Made by a program: the position numbers and the translations under genes | Source: Gammaproteobacteria bacterium | Lineage (GTDB): Bacteria > Pseudomonadota > Gammaproteobacteria > Xanthomonadales > SZUA-36 | DNA length: 54,538 bases | Assembly (NCBI GenBank): GCA_021772935.1 | Contig: JAJFLA010000050.1 | Location: 1-54,538, forward strand | Reading direction: 5' to 3' | The notes under the pieces: generated by a model | What the model was told of the DNA's origin: nothing | The model's database searches: none | What the model saw: only the letters and a program-made list of their open reading frames with translations | Shown here: piece by piece, positions 17,989 through 26,909 of the stretch | Layout: each line of letters begins with the position of its first letter | Numbering within the stretch: position 1 is the stretch's first letter

Positions 17989-18756
17989 ATGAACGACCAG
18001 CTACTTGCAACCGCATTACAAGCCGCAAAAGCCGCTCGCGAGTTAATTCTGTCTTATTACAACGGCGATTTTGATATCGAAATCAAGGCCGACCTGACAC
18101 CCGTCACCGTGGCCGACCGAGGCGCCGAACAGGTCATTCGCGATACCATAAACAATGCTTTTCCTGAGCATGGTATTTTTGGTGAAGAGTTCGGTGCAGA
18201 TAACAAGAACACTGAATACCTGTGGTTGGTCGACCCTATCGACGGCACCAAGAGTTTCGTAAAAGGCTACGGCATGTTTTCCACCCAGATCGCACTGATG
18301 CACAAGGGAGAACTGATACTTGGCGTTTCCTGTGCCCCCGCAATGAATGAACTGGTCTGGGCAACACGTGGTGGCGGTGCGTTTGACGCTGACGGGCAAC
18401 TACACATCAGCAAAGTGGATGTCATTGAGCAAGCCAGTATTTCTACCGGAAACATACAAAGCCTCGCCGCCAGTGAGCGCTGGACAGCCCTTGGTCGCGT
18501 ACTTGCACAAACCAACCGCACCCGTGGTTATGGAGATTATTATCACTACCACCGCTTAGCTGCCGGCCAACTGGATGCGGTCATTGAGTCTGACGTTAAC
18601 ATCCTCGATATCGCCGCTCTGTACGTCATCGTCACCGAGGCCGGTGGTGTTTTTACTGATCTCGACGGTCAGGCACCCAATTTGGATACCCGTTCTGTAC
18701 TCGCTGCAACTCCAGCCCTTCATACCGCATTGTCTGCTGAGCTGAACCGAAACTGA
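17989..18756 (+). CDS. Inositol monophosphatase-family phosphatase, probable histidinol-phosphatase
   Basis: The 255-residue metal-dependent phosphatase has the family motifs: the acidic loop FGEEFG, the WLVDPIDGTKSFVKG active-site strand and the C-terminal NILDIAALYVIVTEAGG. The segment GYGDYYHYHRLAAGQLDAVIE resembles the HisN type of histidinol-phosphatase more than generic SuhB, so histidine biosynthesis is the likelier role, though substrate cannot be decided from sequence. The frame is open upstream to 17866, but ATG 17989 gives the normal family N-terminus. nudE begins one base after its stop. Confidence 0.82.
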   Translation: MNDQLLATALQAAKAARELILSYYNGDFDIEIKADLTPVTVADRGAEQVIRDTINNAFPEHGIFGEEFGADNKNTEYLWLVDPIDGTKSFVKGYGMFSTQIALMHKGELILGVSCAPAMNELVWATRGGGAFDADGQLHISKVDVIEQASISTGNIQSLAASERWTALGRVLAQTNRTRGYGDYYHYHRLAAGQLDAVIESDVNILDIAALYVIVTEAGGVFTDLDGQAPNLDTRSVLAATPALHTALSAELNRN

Positions 18757-18757
18757 C

Positions 18758-19315
18758 ATGTCAAAGCTTCCCAAAATTCACGCAAGACGTGAACACCACC
18801 CCGATAAATCATTCAAAGTTGAAACGCTGGAAATTGAATTCAGCAATGGCAATCAGCGTACCTATGAGCGGCTGTGTACGCACGGCCTGGGCGCGGTCAT
18901 CGTGGTTGCGATGCGTGACGACGATACCGCATTACTGATCAGTGAATACGCCGTCGGCTTGCATCACTATGAACTTGGGCTGGTCAAAGGCCGGTTGGAA
19001 GCAGGTGAAACCGTACTGGAAGGTGCCGAAAGAGAACTCAAGGAAGAGATTGGTTTTGGGGCGCGCAATATGATTGAACTCACTGCGTTAAGCCTTGCGC
19101 CGGGCTATATGACGCACATCACTCACGTCGTATTGGCGCGTGATCTCTACCCCGAAAAATTAACCGGTGATGAGCCGGAAGAGCTGGAAGTCGTACCCTG
19201 GCCACTGGCTGACCTACATACACTTGTACAACGACCAGACTGTACCGAAGGTCGCAGTATTGCTGCCTTGTACATTGCCCGTGACTACCTGCAACAGGAA
19301 ACATCACATGCTTGA
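18758..19315 (+). CDS. nudE: ADP compounds hydrolase NudE
   Basis: NudE is a Nudix hydrolase acting on ADP-ribose, NADH and diadenosine compounds. The 185-residue product has a complete Nudix box (GRLEAGETVLEGAERELKEE followed by IG) and the N-terminal HARREHHPDKSFKVETLEIEF segment typical of NudE. It lies between two inositol-phosphatase-family genes; the cysQ start codon overlaps its 3' end by eight bases. The nudE-cysQ pair is widely conserved in gammaproteobacteria. Confidence 0.93.
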   Translation: MSKLPKIHARREHHPDKSFKVETLEIEFSNGNQRTYERLCTHGLGAVIVVAMRDDDTALLISEYAVGLHHYELGLVKGRLEAGETVLEGAERELKEEIGFGARNMIELTALSLAPGYMTHITHVVLARDLYPEKLTGDEPEELEVVPWPLADLHTLVQRPDCTEGRSIAALYIARDYLQQETSHA

Positions 19316-20120
19316 AGAAAATCCGGAACATGTACTTGAACAACTGGTGGATATCAGCCGTCGCGCCGGACTTGCCATACTTGAATGGTATGACGGTGAC
19401 ATGGGTATCACCAAAAAAGCCGATGACTCACCACTGACCAAAGCCGACCTCGCCAGCCATGAACTGATCAATACAGAACTCACAAAACGATGGCCTGAAG
19501 TACCCGTTTTATCTGAAGAATCTGCGGACATCCCGTGGAAAACCCGCCAAAGCTGGCAACAATACTGGTTGGTAGACCCACTGGATGGTACCAAGGAGTT
19601 CATCAATCGCAATGGTGAATTTACCGTTAATATCGCCCTGATTCGCGATCACCGGGCGGTGATGGGTATCGTGCATGTACCGGTAACTGACACCAGCTAT
19701 TTTGGTTGCCAGGATACGGGCGCATGGCGTCAACAAGGCACAGCGCCGGCCGCGGCCATTGAGGTCAGACAGCCAGCGGCTGAACCTGTCGTTATCGTCG
19801 GCAGCCGCTCACACGCCAACCCTGAACTCGCAAGCCAACTCAATAAGCTTGGCGCACACGAATTGACCAGCATGGGTAGCTCGTTAAAATTCTGCCGTGT
19901 GGCCGAAGGTCTGGCGGATTTTTACCCACGTTTAGGTCCGACCTGCGAGTGGGACACGGCTGCGGCACAAGCAGTGGTCGAGGCCGCTGGCGGACAAGTC
20001 GTTAAAACCGATGGTTCCCGGCTGGGATATAACAGCAAGGAAGTTTATTTGAATCCACATTTTTTTGTCTTTGGCGATCCGGCAAGGGAATGGTTGTGGC
20101 CATTTCAGGAGATAAATTAG
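19308..20120 (+). CDS. cysQ: 3'(2'),5'-bisphosphate nucleotidase CysQ
   Basis: CysQ removes the 3' phosphate of PAP, the by-product of sulfate assimilation. The 270-residue product has the motifs LSEESADIPW, WLVDPLDGTKEFINRNGEF and CEWDTAAAQAVVEAAGG, and the KADDSPLTKADLASH opening typical of CysQ. The frame is open from 19167, but ATG 19308 gives the family-like start MLEENPEHVLEQLVDISRRA and overlaps nudE by eight bases, indicating coupled translation. A clear terminator follows at 20279-20300. Confidence 0.93.
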   Translation: MLEENPEHVLEQLVDISRRAGLAILEWYDGDMGITKKADDSPLTKADLASHELINTELTKRWPEVPVLSEESADIPWKTRQSWQQYWLVDPLDGTKEFINRNGEFTVNIALIRDHRAVMGIVHVPVTDTSYFGCQDTGAWRQQGTAPAAAIEVRQPAAEPVVIVGSRSHANPELASQLNKLGAHELTSMGSSLKFCRVAEGLADFYPRLGPTCEWDTAAAQAVVEAAGGQVVKTDGSRLGYNSKEVYLNPHFFVFGDPAREWLWPFQEIN

Positions 20121-20278
20121 TGTACCTTTACAGACTTGGTAGTATGTTTTTTTCTTTAAAATCACCAGCATCAACTTGACGCGGGTGATTTCAAAGCGTA
20201 TAAACTTCACCACCAACCTGTTGGGGCTTGCCAAATAACTAGAACGATTGATAAAAGCAGAATAAAACACAGGAACGT

Positions 20279-20300
20279 AAGCGGCTTCGGCCGCTTTTTT
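20279..20300 (+). terminator. Rho-independent terminator after cysQ
   Basis: AAGCGGC and GCCGCTT close a stable TTCG tetraloop (GCGGC at 20281-20285, GCCGC at 20290-20294). Six T residues complete at 20300. It lies 159 bp after cysQ and just before the DUF6776 gene, so it ends the hisN-like/nudE/cysQ transcript. Confidence 0.9.
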
Positions 20301-20335
20301 CTTGTCCGGCATACAAACCGCAGGACTCGTAACTC

Positions 20336-21073
20336 ATGAAACATCCTGATATTCCAAAATGGCTACTGAATACCCTACCGATCACAGCCATCATGTTGGG
20401 TGTTTTTTATGTTGGCAAATACTTCGTCGCTGACGAGTTGATTTATGCCAACTATCAGATAGAGGCCTTACAACAAGACCTGCAAACCGCACACAATCAG
20501 CTTGATGAGGAAAAAGTCCGTTTGGCAATAGCTGAGCGTGAAGCCGATGTCGTTCGCCATGCCAATGCTTTGTTACGGGCAAGCGAACGCGAACACCAGG
20601 ATGAAGTTGCCGGCTTGCAGGCTGACCTGGCATTTTACCGTCGTCTCGGAGGTGCTAATGGTTCACAAGCACCGCTGGCTGTGCACTACCTGGAGTTGCA
20701 GGCCACACAATCTCCCCGGGTCTATCGGATCCTATTCACACTTACGCAAAACCTGCGTTGGGCTGCCGTAATTTCCGGGCGTGTACAACTGGGCGTTGAT
20801 GGTATTCGCAATGGTGTTGCAGAACATTTAACAGAAGAGCAACTATTGGCTGAACGTGAAGAGCCTTTAAGCTTTCGATTCAAATATTTCCAGCAATTTG
20901 AACGACTGATTACCCTGCCCAAAGGCTTTGCAGCAAACCGGTTCAGTATACGTCTGAAATCACGTGGTCTGCCCACGGCGGTTGAGCGGTCAATGGATTG
21001 GCAAAGTCTTTTTAGCCAGGTGACCAACACACACCCTGTCAATGAACCCCCCGCTTTGGCAGCAGATGATTGA
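20336..21073 (+). CDS. DUF6776-like membrane-anchored coiled-coil protein
   Basis: The 245-residue product has one N-terminal membrane helix (TLPITAIMLGVFYVGKYF, about residues 14-31). A coiled coil of about 80 residues follows, rich in Glu, Ala, Leu and Gln, then a beta-rich C-terminal domain (YLELQATQSPRVYRILFTLTQ to RLITLPKGFAANRFSIRLKSRG). This layout matches an uncharacterised gammaproteobacterial family often found upstream of erpA, as here. The function is unknown. An envelope role is inferred from the single anchor. Confidence 0.75.
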   Translation: MKHPDIPKWLLNTLPITAIMLGVFYVGKYFVADELIYANYQIEALQQDLQTAHNQLDEEKVRLAIAEREADVVRHANALLRASEREHQDEVAGLQADLAFYRRLGGANGSQAPLAVHYLELQATQSPRVYRILFTLTQNLRWAAVISGRVQLGVDGIRNGVAEHLTEEQLLAEREEPLSFRFKYFQQFERLITLPKGFAANRFSIRLKSRGLPTAVERSMDWQSLFSQVTNTHPVNEPPALAADD

Positions 21074-21132
21074 AAAAGCCCACCCAAACCGCCATAGTTA
21101 ATGAACCGCTGATTGATTAAACAGAATCCCAT

Positions 21133-21480
21133 ATGCAAAACGACATACCAACAGACGTAATCAAGTTTACAGACGCCGCTGCCAGGAAAGTGATGGAATT
21201 GATCATGGAAGAGCACAATCCAGAACTCAAATTGCGTGTGTACATTTCCGGCGGTGGTTGCTCCGGGTTTCAATACGGCTTCACTTTTGATGAAGACAGT
21301 AGCGATGATGATATCGCCATCAATAACGAGGGCGTAACACTGCTTATCGACCCTTTGAGCTTTCAATACCTGATGGGAGCTGAGGTCGATTACAGCGAAA
21401 ACCTGCAAGGCGCGCAATTCGTTATCCGCAATCCCAACGCGACGACCACCTGTGGTTGTGGTTCTTCTTTTTCGGTTTAG
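21133..21480 (+). CDS. erpA: Iron-sulfur cluster insertion protein ErpA
   Basis: ErpA is an A-type carrier that delivers Fe-S clusters to apoproteins, notably enzymes of isoprenoid synthesis and respiration. The 115-residue product has the conserved cysteine in [14 protein letters not shown] and the C-terminal pair in [11 protein letters not shown], with [15 protein letters not shown] between them. These are the three ligand cysteines of the family. Length is standard. nudC begins six bases after its stop. Confidence 0.96.
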   Translation: MQNDIPTDVIKFTDAAARKVMELIMEEHNPELKLRVYISGGGCSGFQYGFTFDEDSSDDDIAINNEGVTLLIDPLSFQYLMGAEVDYSENLQGAQFVIRNPNATTTCGCGSSFSV

Positions 21481-21485
21481 CCTGT

Positions 21486-22466
21486 ATGCAAACGTCCGGC
21501 ACGGACCACCTGGCCCGCTCGAGACGAAACCGCTTTACTGCTGTCCGCCTCAACCGCGAAGTAGAGTTGCGTGATGATGCCACGTGGGTAACCGAAACCC
21601 TGACAAAACCGAATACACGCCTGGTGCCACTTTGGCGTAGCCGTAGCCTGCTGGAACGCAGCGCGGATGGCACTACAGCGATTTACCTGTCTCCGAAGGA
21701 TCTGACAGAGCCGGATCGCATCCAGCCACCCACCCTACTGGGCAACGATGGCAAACGCGAATATTTCGCCGTTTCGGTCACCGATAGCCAAAAAGATGAC
21801 ATCCTCGCTGTTTTCCCAGATGCTTGCTTCGCTGATCTGCGCCGGGCTTCTATTGATATGGCCGCCAAGCACGCCGGCATACTCGCCTATGCCAAGGCTC
21901 TACACTATTGGCAACACCGTCACGCGTTCTGCGGTGTGTGCGGGCACCCGAACCGGTTGCGTTCAGCCGGTCACCGCATGGTGTGCAGTAACGAAGAATG
22001 TTCCCGCGAGTCCTTTCCACGTATTGATCCAGCCATTATCGTGTTGGTAACACACAAAGACGCTTGTCTGTTGGGGCGTAATGCCAAGTGGCCACCGAAG
22101 CAGTTTTCGACCCTTGCCGGTTTTGTGGAGCCGGGTGAAAGCCTTGAAGACGCAGTCGTCCGCGAGGTTCATGAAGAGGTCCAGCTGGACCTGGAGGATA
22201 TCCGTTATGTCTCCTCACAACCCTGGCCATTTCCGGCATCGGCCATGTGCGGATTTTACGCAGAGGCGGTCAACCGGGATAGCGGCATCAGCGAAGAGGT
22301 TGACGAAACCCGGTGGTTTACGGTGGACTCATTAACTACTGCTGTACTGGATGACAAGGTGCGGTTATCACCCACCGTCTCCATTGCTTTCAGGCTACTG
22401 GCCGACTGGTTCCGAAAAAGCGGCGGTGGCGATCTGGAAGATCTGGTACGCCGACAACGGCGGTGA
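21486..22466 (+). CDS. nudC: NADH pyrophosphatase / NAD-RNA decapping hydrolase NudC
   Basis: NudC hydrolyses NADH and removes NAD caps from RNA. The 326-residue product has the four-cysteine zinc ribbon (CGVCGHPNRL and MVCSNEEC), the Nudix domain and the NudC-specific SQPWPFPASAMCGF motif. The Nudix box reads GFVEPGESLEDAVVREVHEE followed by VQL, so the usual Gly after EEx is replaced by Gln, an unusual change in an otherwise intact box. ATG 21486 is preferred; the longer frame from 21456 overlaps erpA and adds a non-conserved hydrophobic stub. Confidence 0.93.
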   Translation: MQTSGTDHLARSRRNRFTAVRLNREVELRDDATWVTETLTKPNTRLVPLWRSRSLLERSADGTTAIYLSPKDLTEPDRIQPPTLLGNDGKREYFAVSVTDSQKDDILAVFPDACFADLRRASIDMAAKHAGILAYAKALHYWQHRHAFCGVCGHPNRLRSAGHRMVCSNEECSRESFPRIDPAIIVLVTHKDACLLGRNAKWPPKQFSTLAGFVEPGESLEDAVVREVHEEVQLDLEDIRYVSSQPWPFPASAMCGFYAEAVNRDSGISEEVDETRWFTVDSLTTAVLDDKVRLSPTVSIAFRLLADWFRKSGGGDLEDLVRRQRR

Positions 22467-22554
22467 ATGTTGCCGTGCCAACCTGTTAGAATAACCATGC
22501 TGCCGCAGTGGGTGTCGGCAACTGGAAAGAACAGCATAGAAAGGGCGTGGGTCA

Positions 22555-23436
22555 ATGACCATTATCTCGATACTGATTGCTTTTACGCTTTGCCATTTTG
22601 TACGCGAATTGCGTCATCTACGTCGTTTTGAATGGGTTACCTCATTTACAAAGCATTGCAACGACAAGCTTAAAAAGCTGCCAGGATGGTCAGGCCCAAC
22701 CGGCTTCCTCGTCATTCTTGGGCTGCCACTTCTCGCGACTTACGTCGTCAATAACCTATTGTTTTCGGCCTTGGGCCTTATCGGTCAATTCATTTTCGCC
22801 ATCGTCGTGCTGATCTACACTTTTGGCCCCCGTGATCTGGACATTGATGTTCGCAAGGTTATCCGTGCAGATAATGATAAGCAGCAACAAGACGCTCTGG
22901 AAACTTTACTGGGTGGTCCCATTCCCAAGGAAGAAGACGCTTGTCAGGCAGCTGCAATAGACTCGGTTCTCAGCAAAGCGTTGAGACGCTGGTTCGGAAT
23001 AATATTCTGGTTTGCTGTTTTTGGCATATACGGTGCCCTGCTTTACCGTTTGGCCACATGGCTGAGCGACGGCGACTTTGGCTTGTACGATGAGCAAAAA
23101 AACCTGATCACACGTTTGTGCAAGGTCATGGAGTGGCCTGTTGCCCAGCTCATGACGCTTTCACTCGCGATAGCCACAGATTTTGATTCCGTTTATCGTG
23201 CCTGGAAGCAATATCACAATGAACGCGGCCATGGCCTGTTTGAAGGTAATTACGAATTCATGCTGACCAGCGCACGCACCATTGTCAAAACCGGTCACGC
23301 CGAAAATGATGGCTACGCAGATCAATTACAGGGTCCCATGGCGAGCATCAAACTATCCATGGACCTGGTCTGGCGTTCACTGGGCGTGTGGGCCACAGTA
23401 TTGGCTCTTCTGCTACTGGTGAATGTGATCGCATGA
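22555..23436 (+). CDS. ampE: AmpE-family membrane protein
   Basis: The 293-residue protein has membrane helices near residues 1-15, 45-85, 140-165 and at the C-terminus (VWATVLALLLLVNVI). AmpE-type motifs are GPRDLDIDVRKVIRAD and a WFGIIFWFAVFGIYGALLYRL helix. AmpE is encoded with AmpD in some bacteria and influences beta-lactamase regulation and envelope signalling; its mechanism is unclear and no ampD is adjacent here. The 3' end overlaps the next gene by four bases (ATGA), indicating coupling. Confidence 0.85.
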   Translation: MTIISILIAFTLCHFVRELRHLRRFEWVTSFTKHCNDKLKKLPGWSGPTGFLVILGLPLLATYVVNNLLFSALGLIGQFIFAIVVLIYTFGPRDLDIDVRKVIRADNDKQQQDALETLLGGPIPKEEDACQAAAIDSVLSKALRRWFGIIFWFAVFGIYGALLYRLATWLSDGDFGLYDEQKNLITRLCKVMEWPVAQLMTLSLAIATDFDSVYRAWKQYHNERGHGLFEGNYEFMLTSARTIVKTGHAENDGYADQLQGPMASIKLSMDLVWRSLGVWATVLALLLLVNVIA

Positions 23437-24356
23437 GCTGGTACCCAGTCCGGGTTGTTTCTCACTGGTTGTTGTTTGCTCTTTTTGTTTTTTTCGAATT
23501 GATTACAAGTCGAACAGCTTTTGCCGAGATCAAACTGCTACAGGCAAATGGTAAAACCCTGAGCCTGCCCGCGCCTGCCAAACGTATCATTACCCTGGCA
23601 CCCAACCTCGCCGAACTGGTGTTTTCTGCGGGTGCCGGCGACCAGCTAAAAGCCGTCGTTGAATACAGCAATTTCCCCAAGCAGGCTGCCCAAATACCTC
23701 GCGTTGGCGATGCATTCCGAATCGACCTGGAGCGCATTATTGAGCTCGACCCCGACTTGGTCATCGCCTGGAAATCAGGCAACCCACAGACCGCCCTGCA
23801 AAAACTGGAACAACTGGGTATCACTGTCTGGCAAATCGAAATTACCCGTCCGCAGGAAATCGTCGACGCAGTCAATAATATATCCCGGGCAGCCGGTACT
23901 GAAGCCCACGGTCAACCGGTTGCCCTGCGACTACGTAACAGGCTGGCAGATCTGCAGCTACAAAATAAAGGCAAAGCCCCAGTGGATTACTTCTACCAGA
24001 TCGCACCCCGCCCGTTATACACTATCAATGACCAACACCTCATTAGCATCAGCCTGGAGATTTGTGGTGGTCACAATGTTTTTTCAGAACTGCCAACACT
24101 GGCGCCGCAAATCAGCCGTGAATCCGTCATCCTGGCAAACCCACAAGCCATGATAGCCCCGGAAATCCCAGGCGAACCGGCCGCCTTAAACATCTGGCAT
24201 GACTGGCCTCATTTACAGGCCGTTAAAAACAAGACCATGCTTTACCTGCCTGCTGACAAAATCAGCCAGGCCACACCACGATTGCTGGACAGCATCGAAT
24301 TAGCCTGTAAGCTTCTGGACGAAGTGCGAACAGTTATCAAAAAAGTGAAAAAATAA
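23433..24356 (+). CDS. Periplasmic substrate-binding protein, BtuF/FecB type
   Basis: The 307-residue product begins with a Sec signal peptide ending around ITSRTAFA. It has the helical-backbone binding-protein fold of class III: KRIITLAPNLAELVFSAGAGDQ, PRVGDAFRIDLERIIELDPDLVIAW, LEICGGHNVFSELP and NPQAMIAPEIPGE. It resembles BtuF, the vitamin B12 binding protein, more than siderophore binders. No permease or ATPase gene is adjacent, so it would rely on a transporter encoded elsewhere. It overlaps ampE by four bases and the DUF819 gene by one base. Confidence 0.85.
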   Translation: MSWYPVRVVSHWLLFALFVFFELITSRTAFAEIKLLQANGKTLSLPAPAKRIITLAPNLAELVFSAGAGDQLKAVVEYSNFPKQAAQIPRVGDAFRIDLERIIELDPDLVIAWKSGNPQTALQKLEQLGITVWQIEITRPQEIVDAVNNISRAAGTEAHGQPVALRLRNRLADLQLQNKGKAPVDYFYQIAPRPLYTINDQHLISISLEICGGHNVFSELPTLAPQISRESVILANPQAMIAPEIPGEPAALNIWHDWPHLQAVKNKTMLYLPADKISQATPRLLDSIELACKLLDEVRTVIKKVKK

Positions 24357-25564
24357 TGAATACAAGCATCATTACATCACCTGTCGGCGTCATGACTGTA
24401 CTTATCGCAGTCGTAACTTTCTGGTTCTGGCTGCAACGCAGCACCAACTGGAAGCTATTTGAGTTCCTGCCACCGCTGGTATTTATCTATGCCACACCGG
24501 TACTGCTGTCAAATTTTGGTGTGATTCCATATGAGAGCGGGGCCTATGACTTTTTACGTCATTACGGCCTGCCAATGTTTATCGTATTAATGCTGATCAA
24601 GGTGGATGTTGTCAGCGCCGTTCGCATTATGGGCAAGGGTGTGTTCGTCATGTTATTGGGTAGCGTAGGCGTCGTCTTCGGAGGCGTTATGGCATACAAA
24701 CTCGGGCAGACGCTGACCTTTGGTGATTATTTCCCATTGGCACAGGATAGCTGGCGCGCTTTTGGCACACTGGCCGGCAGCTGGATCGGTGGCACCGGCA
24801 ACATGACCGCTGCGTACGCCGCTCTGGAGGGTGTTCCCACAGATCTCACCATGGCTGCCGCAGCCGATCAGATGGTCTACCTGATCTGGTTGCCGATACT
24901 ACTGGGCAGCAAATCTTTCGCCGACAGATTCAACCGCTGGGCAAGGGTGCCAAGCGGAAGAGTCGAGGCCATGGAAAGTGCCGCAGCTGAATATAAAAGC
25001 AGCGAAAAAGCACCCACGATGACCAGTCTGCTATACCTCGCCTTACTCGCTATTGGCTTTACCTGGATTTCACTTGGCTTGTCAGAGGTGTTGCCACCAG
25101 TGGTTATTCGTGGGGCTACCGTTATTACAGCCAATACCTGGATAATCCTGCTGGTCACAACACTGGCCCTGCTGGCATCTGTTACGCCAGCGCGCAAACT
25201 ACCTGCCGCACAACCCATTGCAATGGCGATCATATACATCTATGTCGCACGGGTTGGCGCCACCATGGATCTAAGTGTTGTGGACTGGGATCAAATGATC
25301 GGTTTTATTGCCATGGCCTACGTCTGGATCATGATCCATGGTCTGTTCATACTCACCGGGGCCTGGATTTTCCGTGTCGACGTACACACCGTTGCTATCG
25401 CGTCTGCCGCCAATATCGGCGGTGCGGCATCCGCACCCATCGTGGCTGCCCATCACCGCGAAACGTTGGTGCCAGCGTCCATACTGATGGCCTTGATCGG
25501 TTACGCCCTGGGCAATTACCTGGCCATCATGACCGGTAACATCGGCCAAATGATCAGTGGCTGA
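24356..25564 (+). CDS. DUF819 family integral membrane protein
   Basis: The 402-residue protein is highly hydrophobic with about ten helices and the DUF819 signature glycine-rich stretch AFGTLAGSWIGGTGNMTAAY plus a C-terminal ASAANIGGAASAPIVAAHHR repeat of the same kind. The two glycine-rich segments look like inverted-repeat halves of a transporter fold. The substrate is unknown. The start codon shares one base with the stop of the binding-protein gene, so ampE, the binding protein and this gene form one translational unit. Confidence 0.88.
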   Translation: MNTSIITSPVGVMTVLIAVVTFWFWLQRSTNWKLFEFLPPLVFIYATPVLLSNFGVIPYESGAYDFLRHYGLPMFIVLMLIKVDVVSAVRIMGKGVFVMLLGSVGVVFGGVMAYKLGQTLTFGDYFPLAQDSWRAFGTLAGSWIGGTGNMTAAYAALEGVPTDLTMAAAADQMVYLIWLPILLGSKSFADRFNRWARVPSGRVEAMESAAAEYKSSEKAPTMTSLLYLALLAIGFTWISLGLSEVLPPVVIRGATVITANTWIILLVTTLALLASVTPARKLPAAQPIAMAIIYIYVARVGATMDLSVVDWDQMIGFIAMAYVWIMIHGLFILTGAWIFRVDVHTVAIASAANIGGAASAPIVAAHHRETLVPASILMALIGYALGNYLAIMTGNIGQMISG

Positions 25565-25624
25565 CCCTGAGGTCACTAATCTGTGCCAGCAGACAACTGA
25601 GGCAGCAACAGTAAACCCTTATCT

Positions 25625-25649
25625 GTCAAGCCACCTGGAGTGGCTTGAC
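25625..25649. terminator. Hairpin between convergent DUF819 and tspO genes
   Basis: GTCAAGCCAC (25625-25634) and GTGGCTTGAC (25640-25649) form a perfect ten-base stem with a five-base loop. It lies between two convergent genes and could stop transcription from both sides. There is no clear T-run on either strand, so it may work weakly or with Rho. Confidence 0.55.
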
Positions 25650-25653
25650 TGGC

Positions 25654-26136
25654 CTACAAGATAGACGCCATCCCACCACCGTTCAGATGCCATTGAACAA
25701 AACCCAACACCCAGGAGAACAACAACCACGCAGCCACCGGTAACATCAGACTGGATGCTTCCCGCTTAATTGACCTGAAGGTCTTAATTACGATCAATAC
25801 GGCCAGCAACCAAAAGCTCAGTACCGCTAGCGCATAGCCTGGACGTTGCAAACCAAAAAACACCCACGACCAACTTACACCGAGCATCAATTGCAGGCCC
25901 CACCATCCCAGCGCAACCGCAGCAATACCACGCTTGGTATCCCACACCATCCATGCAGATACTGCCATCAAAACATACAGCACGGCCCACACCGAAGCCA
26001 TCACCATGGCGGGTGGGTTCCAGGAAGGCTGGTGCATAACCTGGTGGTACCAGTCACCGCCAACAAACTGGCCGCTCACCGCAGCTGCGATAATGACCAG
26101 TAATAAAAAAACAGCTAAAGAAGCAAGTCTGTACAT
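25654..26136 (-). CDS. tspO: TspO/MBR family tryptophan-rich sensory protein
   Basis: The 160-residue protein has five membrane helices and the family pattern of many tryptophans: WYHQVMHQPSWNPPAMVMA, WAVLYVLMAVSAWMVW, WWGLQLMLGVSWSWVFFGLQRPGYAL and a final WLLFSWVLGFVQWHLN. Bacterial TspO proteins bind porphyrins and respond to oxygen or stress. The gene stands alone on the minus strand between DUF819 and rubrerythrin. The rubrerythrin on the far side hints at an oxidative-stress setting, which is inference. Confidence 0.92.
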   Translation of the reverse strand: MYRLASLAVFLLLVIIAAAVSGQFVGGDWYHQVMHQPSWNPPAMVMASVWAVLYVLMAVSAWMVWDTKRGIAAVALGWWGLQLMLGVSWSWVFFGLQRPGYALAVLSFWLLAVLIVIKTFRSIKREASSLMLPVAAWLLFSWVLGFVQWHLNGGGMASIL

Positions 26137-26311
26137 CGTCCATCCATCGTGCTCATTTGATGAGCAATGCTACCTTAAACCCTCGTTGATCAGCAATGAA
26201 CTAAAGCATTGGCGTTGCCTATGGGAATGATCGTAAAAAACAATTTCACCCATCAGTAAAACAGGACTATGCTTTTAACGGCTTATTCATGAATAATTGG
26301 AGAACGAGGAA

Positions 26312-26728
26312 ATGTCATTAAAAGGCACGAAAACTGAACAAAATTTGAAAGATGCATTTGCCGGTGAATCACAGGCAAACAGACGTTATCTCTACTTTGC
26401 ACAAAAAGCCGATATTGAAGGTTACAACGATGTTGCCACGGTATTCCGCTCCACAGCAGAAGGTGAAACCGGACATGCACATGGTCACCTGGAGTACCTT
26501 GAAGAAACCGGTGACCCTGCAACCGGTTTACCCATAGGTACGACCGGAAACAATCTCAAGGCAGCCATTGCGGGCGAAACGCACGAATACACGGATATGT
26601 ACCCGGGTATGGCAAGTGCCGCGCGCGAAGAAGGGTTTGATGAAATTGCTGACTGGTTTGAAACCCTGGGTAAGGCTGAACGTTCTCATGCCAACCGTTT
26701 CCAGAAAGCGCTGGATGAACTGGACTAA
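26312..26728 (+). CDS. Rubrerythrin-type diiron ferritin-like protein, no rubredoxin domain
   Basis: Rubrerythrins are peroxide-reducing diiron proteins. The 138-residue product is a four-helix bundle with ligand motifs [41 protein letters not shown] and [14 protein letters not shown]. It ends at the fourth helix, so the C-terminal rubredoxin domain is absent and an external electron donor is needed. ATG 26312 follows a GAGG site by five bases; the longer frame from 26297 adds five residues without one. The downstream Fe-S and DUF3501 genes are plausible partners. Confidence 0.92.
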   Translation: MSLKGTKTEQNLKDAFAGESQANRRYLYFAQKADIEGYNDVATVFRSTAEGETGHAHGHLEYLEETGDPATGLPIGTTGNNLKAAIAGETHEYTDMYPGMASAAREEGFDEIADWFETLGKAERSHANRFQKALDELD

Positions 26729-26753
26729 CCAGTAGCGCTAAACGGAATAATTA

Positions 26754-26824
26754 GGGGTCAGATTCAAATGCATCAACCAACCGTCATCGTTACACAGGAA
26801 TTAAACGCATTTGAGTCTGACCCC
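26754..26824. repeat. REPIN-like inverted-repeat element, copy 1
   Basis: The 71-bp element starts GGGGTCAGATTCAAATGCAT and ends with the near-exact inverted copy (ACGCATTTGAGTCTGACCCC). Its centre of about 31 bp is unlike the other copies. Related elements are at 44021-44091 and 48509-48580. The size, inverted ends and dispersed intergenic positions fit REPIN-type elements moved by RAYT transposases; no such transposase gene is in the window. Confidence 0.88.
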
Positions 26825-26865
26825 GCTTCCCCTGGGTGAACCGCCCTGTTGATGTGCAAGTGAGT

Positions 26866-26887
26866 GGGCGCTGTAGCGCCCCTTTTT
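26866..26887 (+). terminator. Terminator or attenuator between rubrerythrin and CCG-domain gene
   Basis: GGGCGC (26866-26871) and GCGCCC (26876-26881) form a strong hairpin around TGTA, followed by C and five T residues. It ends 22 bp before the next start codon, so no room is left for an independent promoter after it. It may be the rubrerythrin terminator, or an attenuator controlling read-through into the downstream Fe-S gene. Confidence 0.8.
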
Positions 26888-26909
26888 GTCCTGGAGTAGA
26901 GACTCAACA

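Noticed and set aside
19932-20312. 126-residue minus-strand frame over the cysQ 3' end
   Set aside because: Crosses the cysQ terminator hairpin and shows no family features.
20722-21417. 231-residue minus-strand frame across the DUF6776 and erpA genes
   Set aside because: Antisense to two supported genes and without any recognisable motif.
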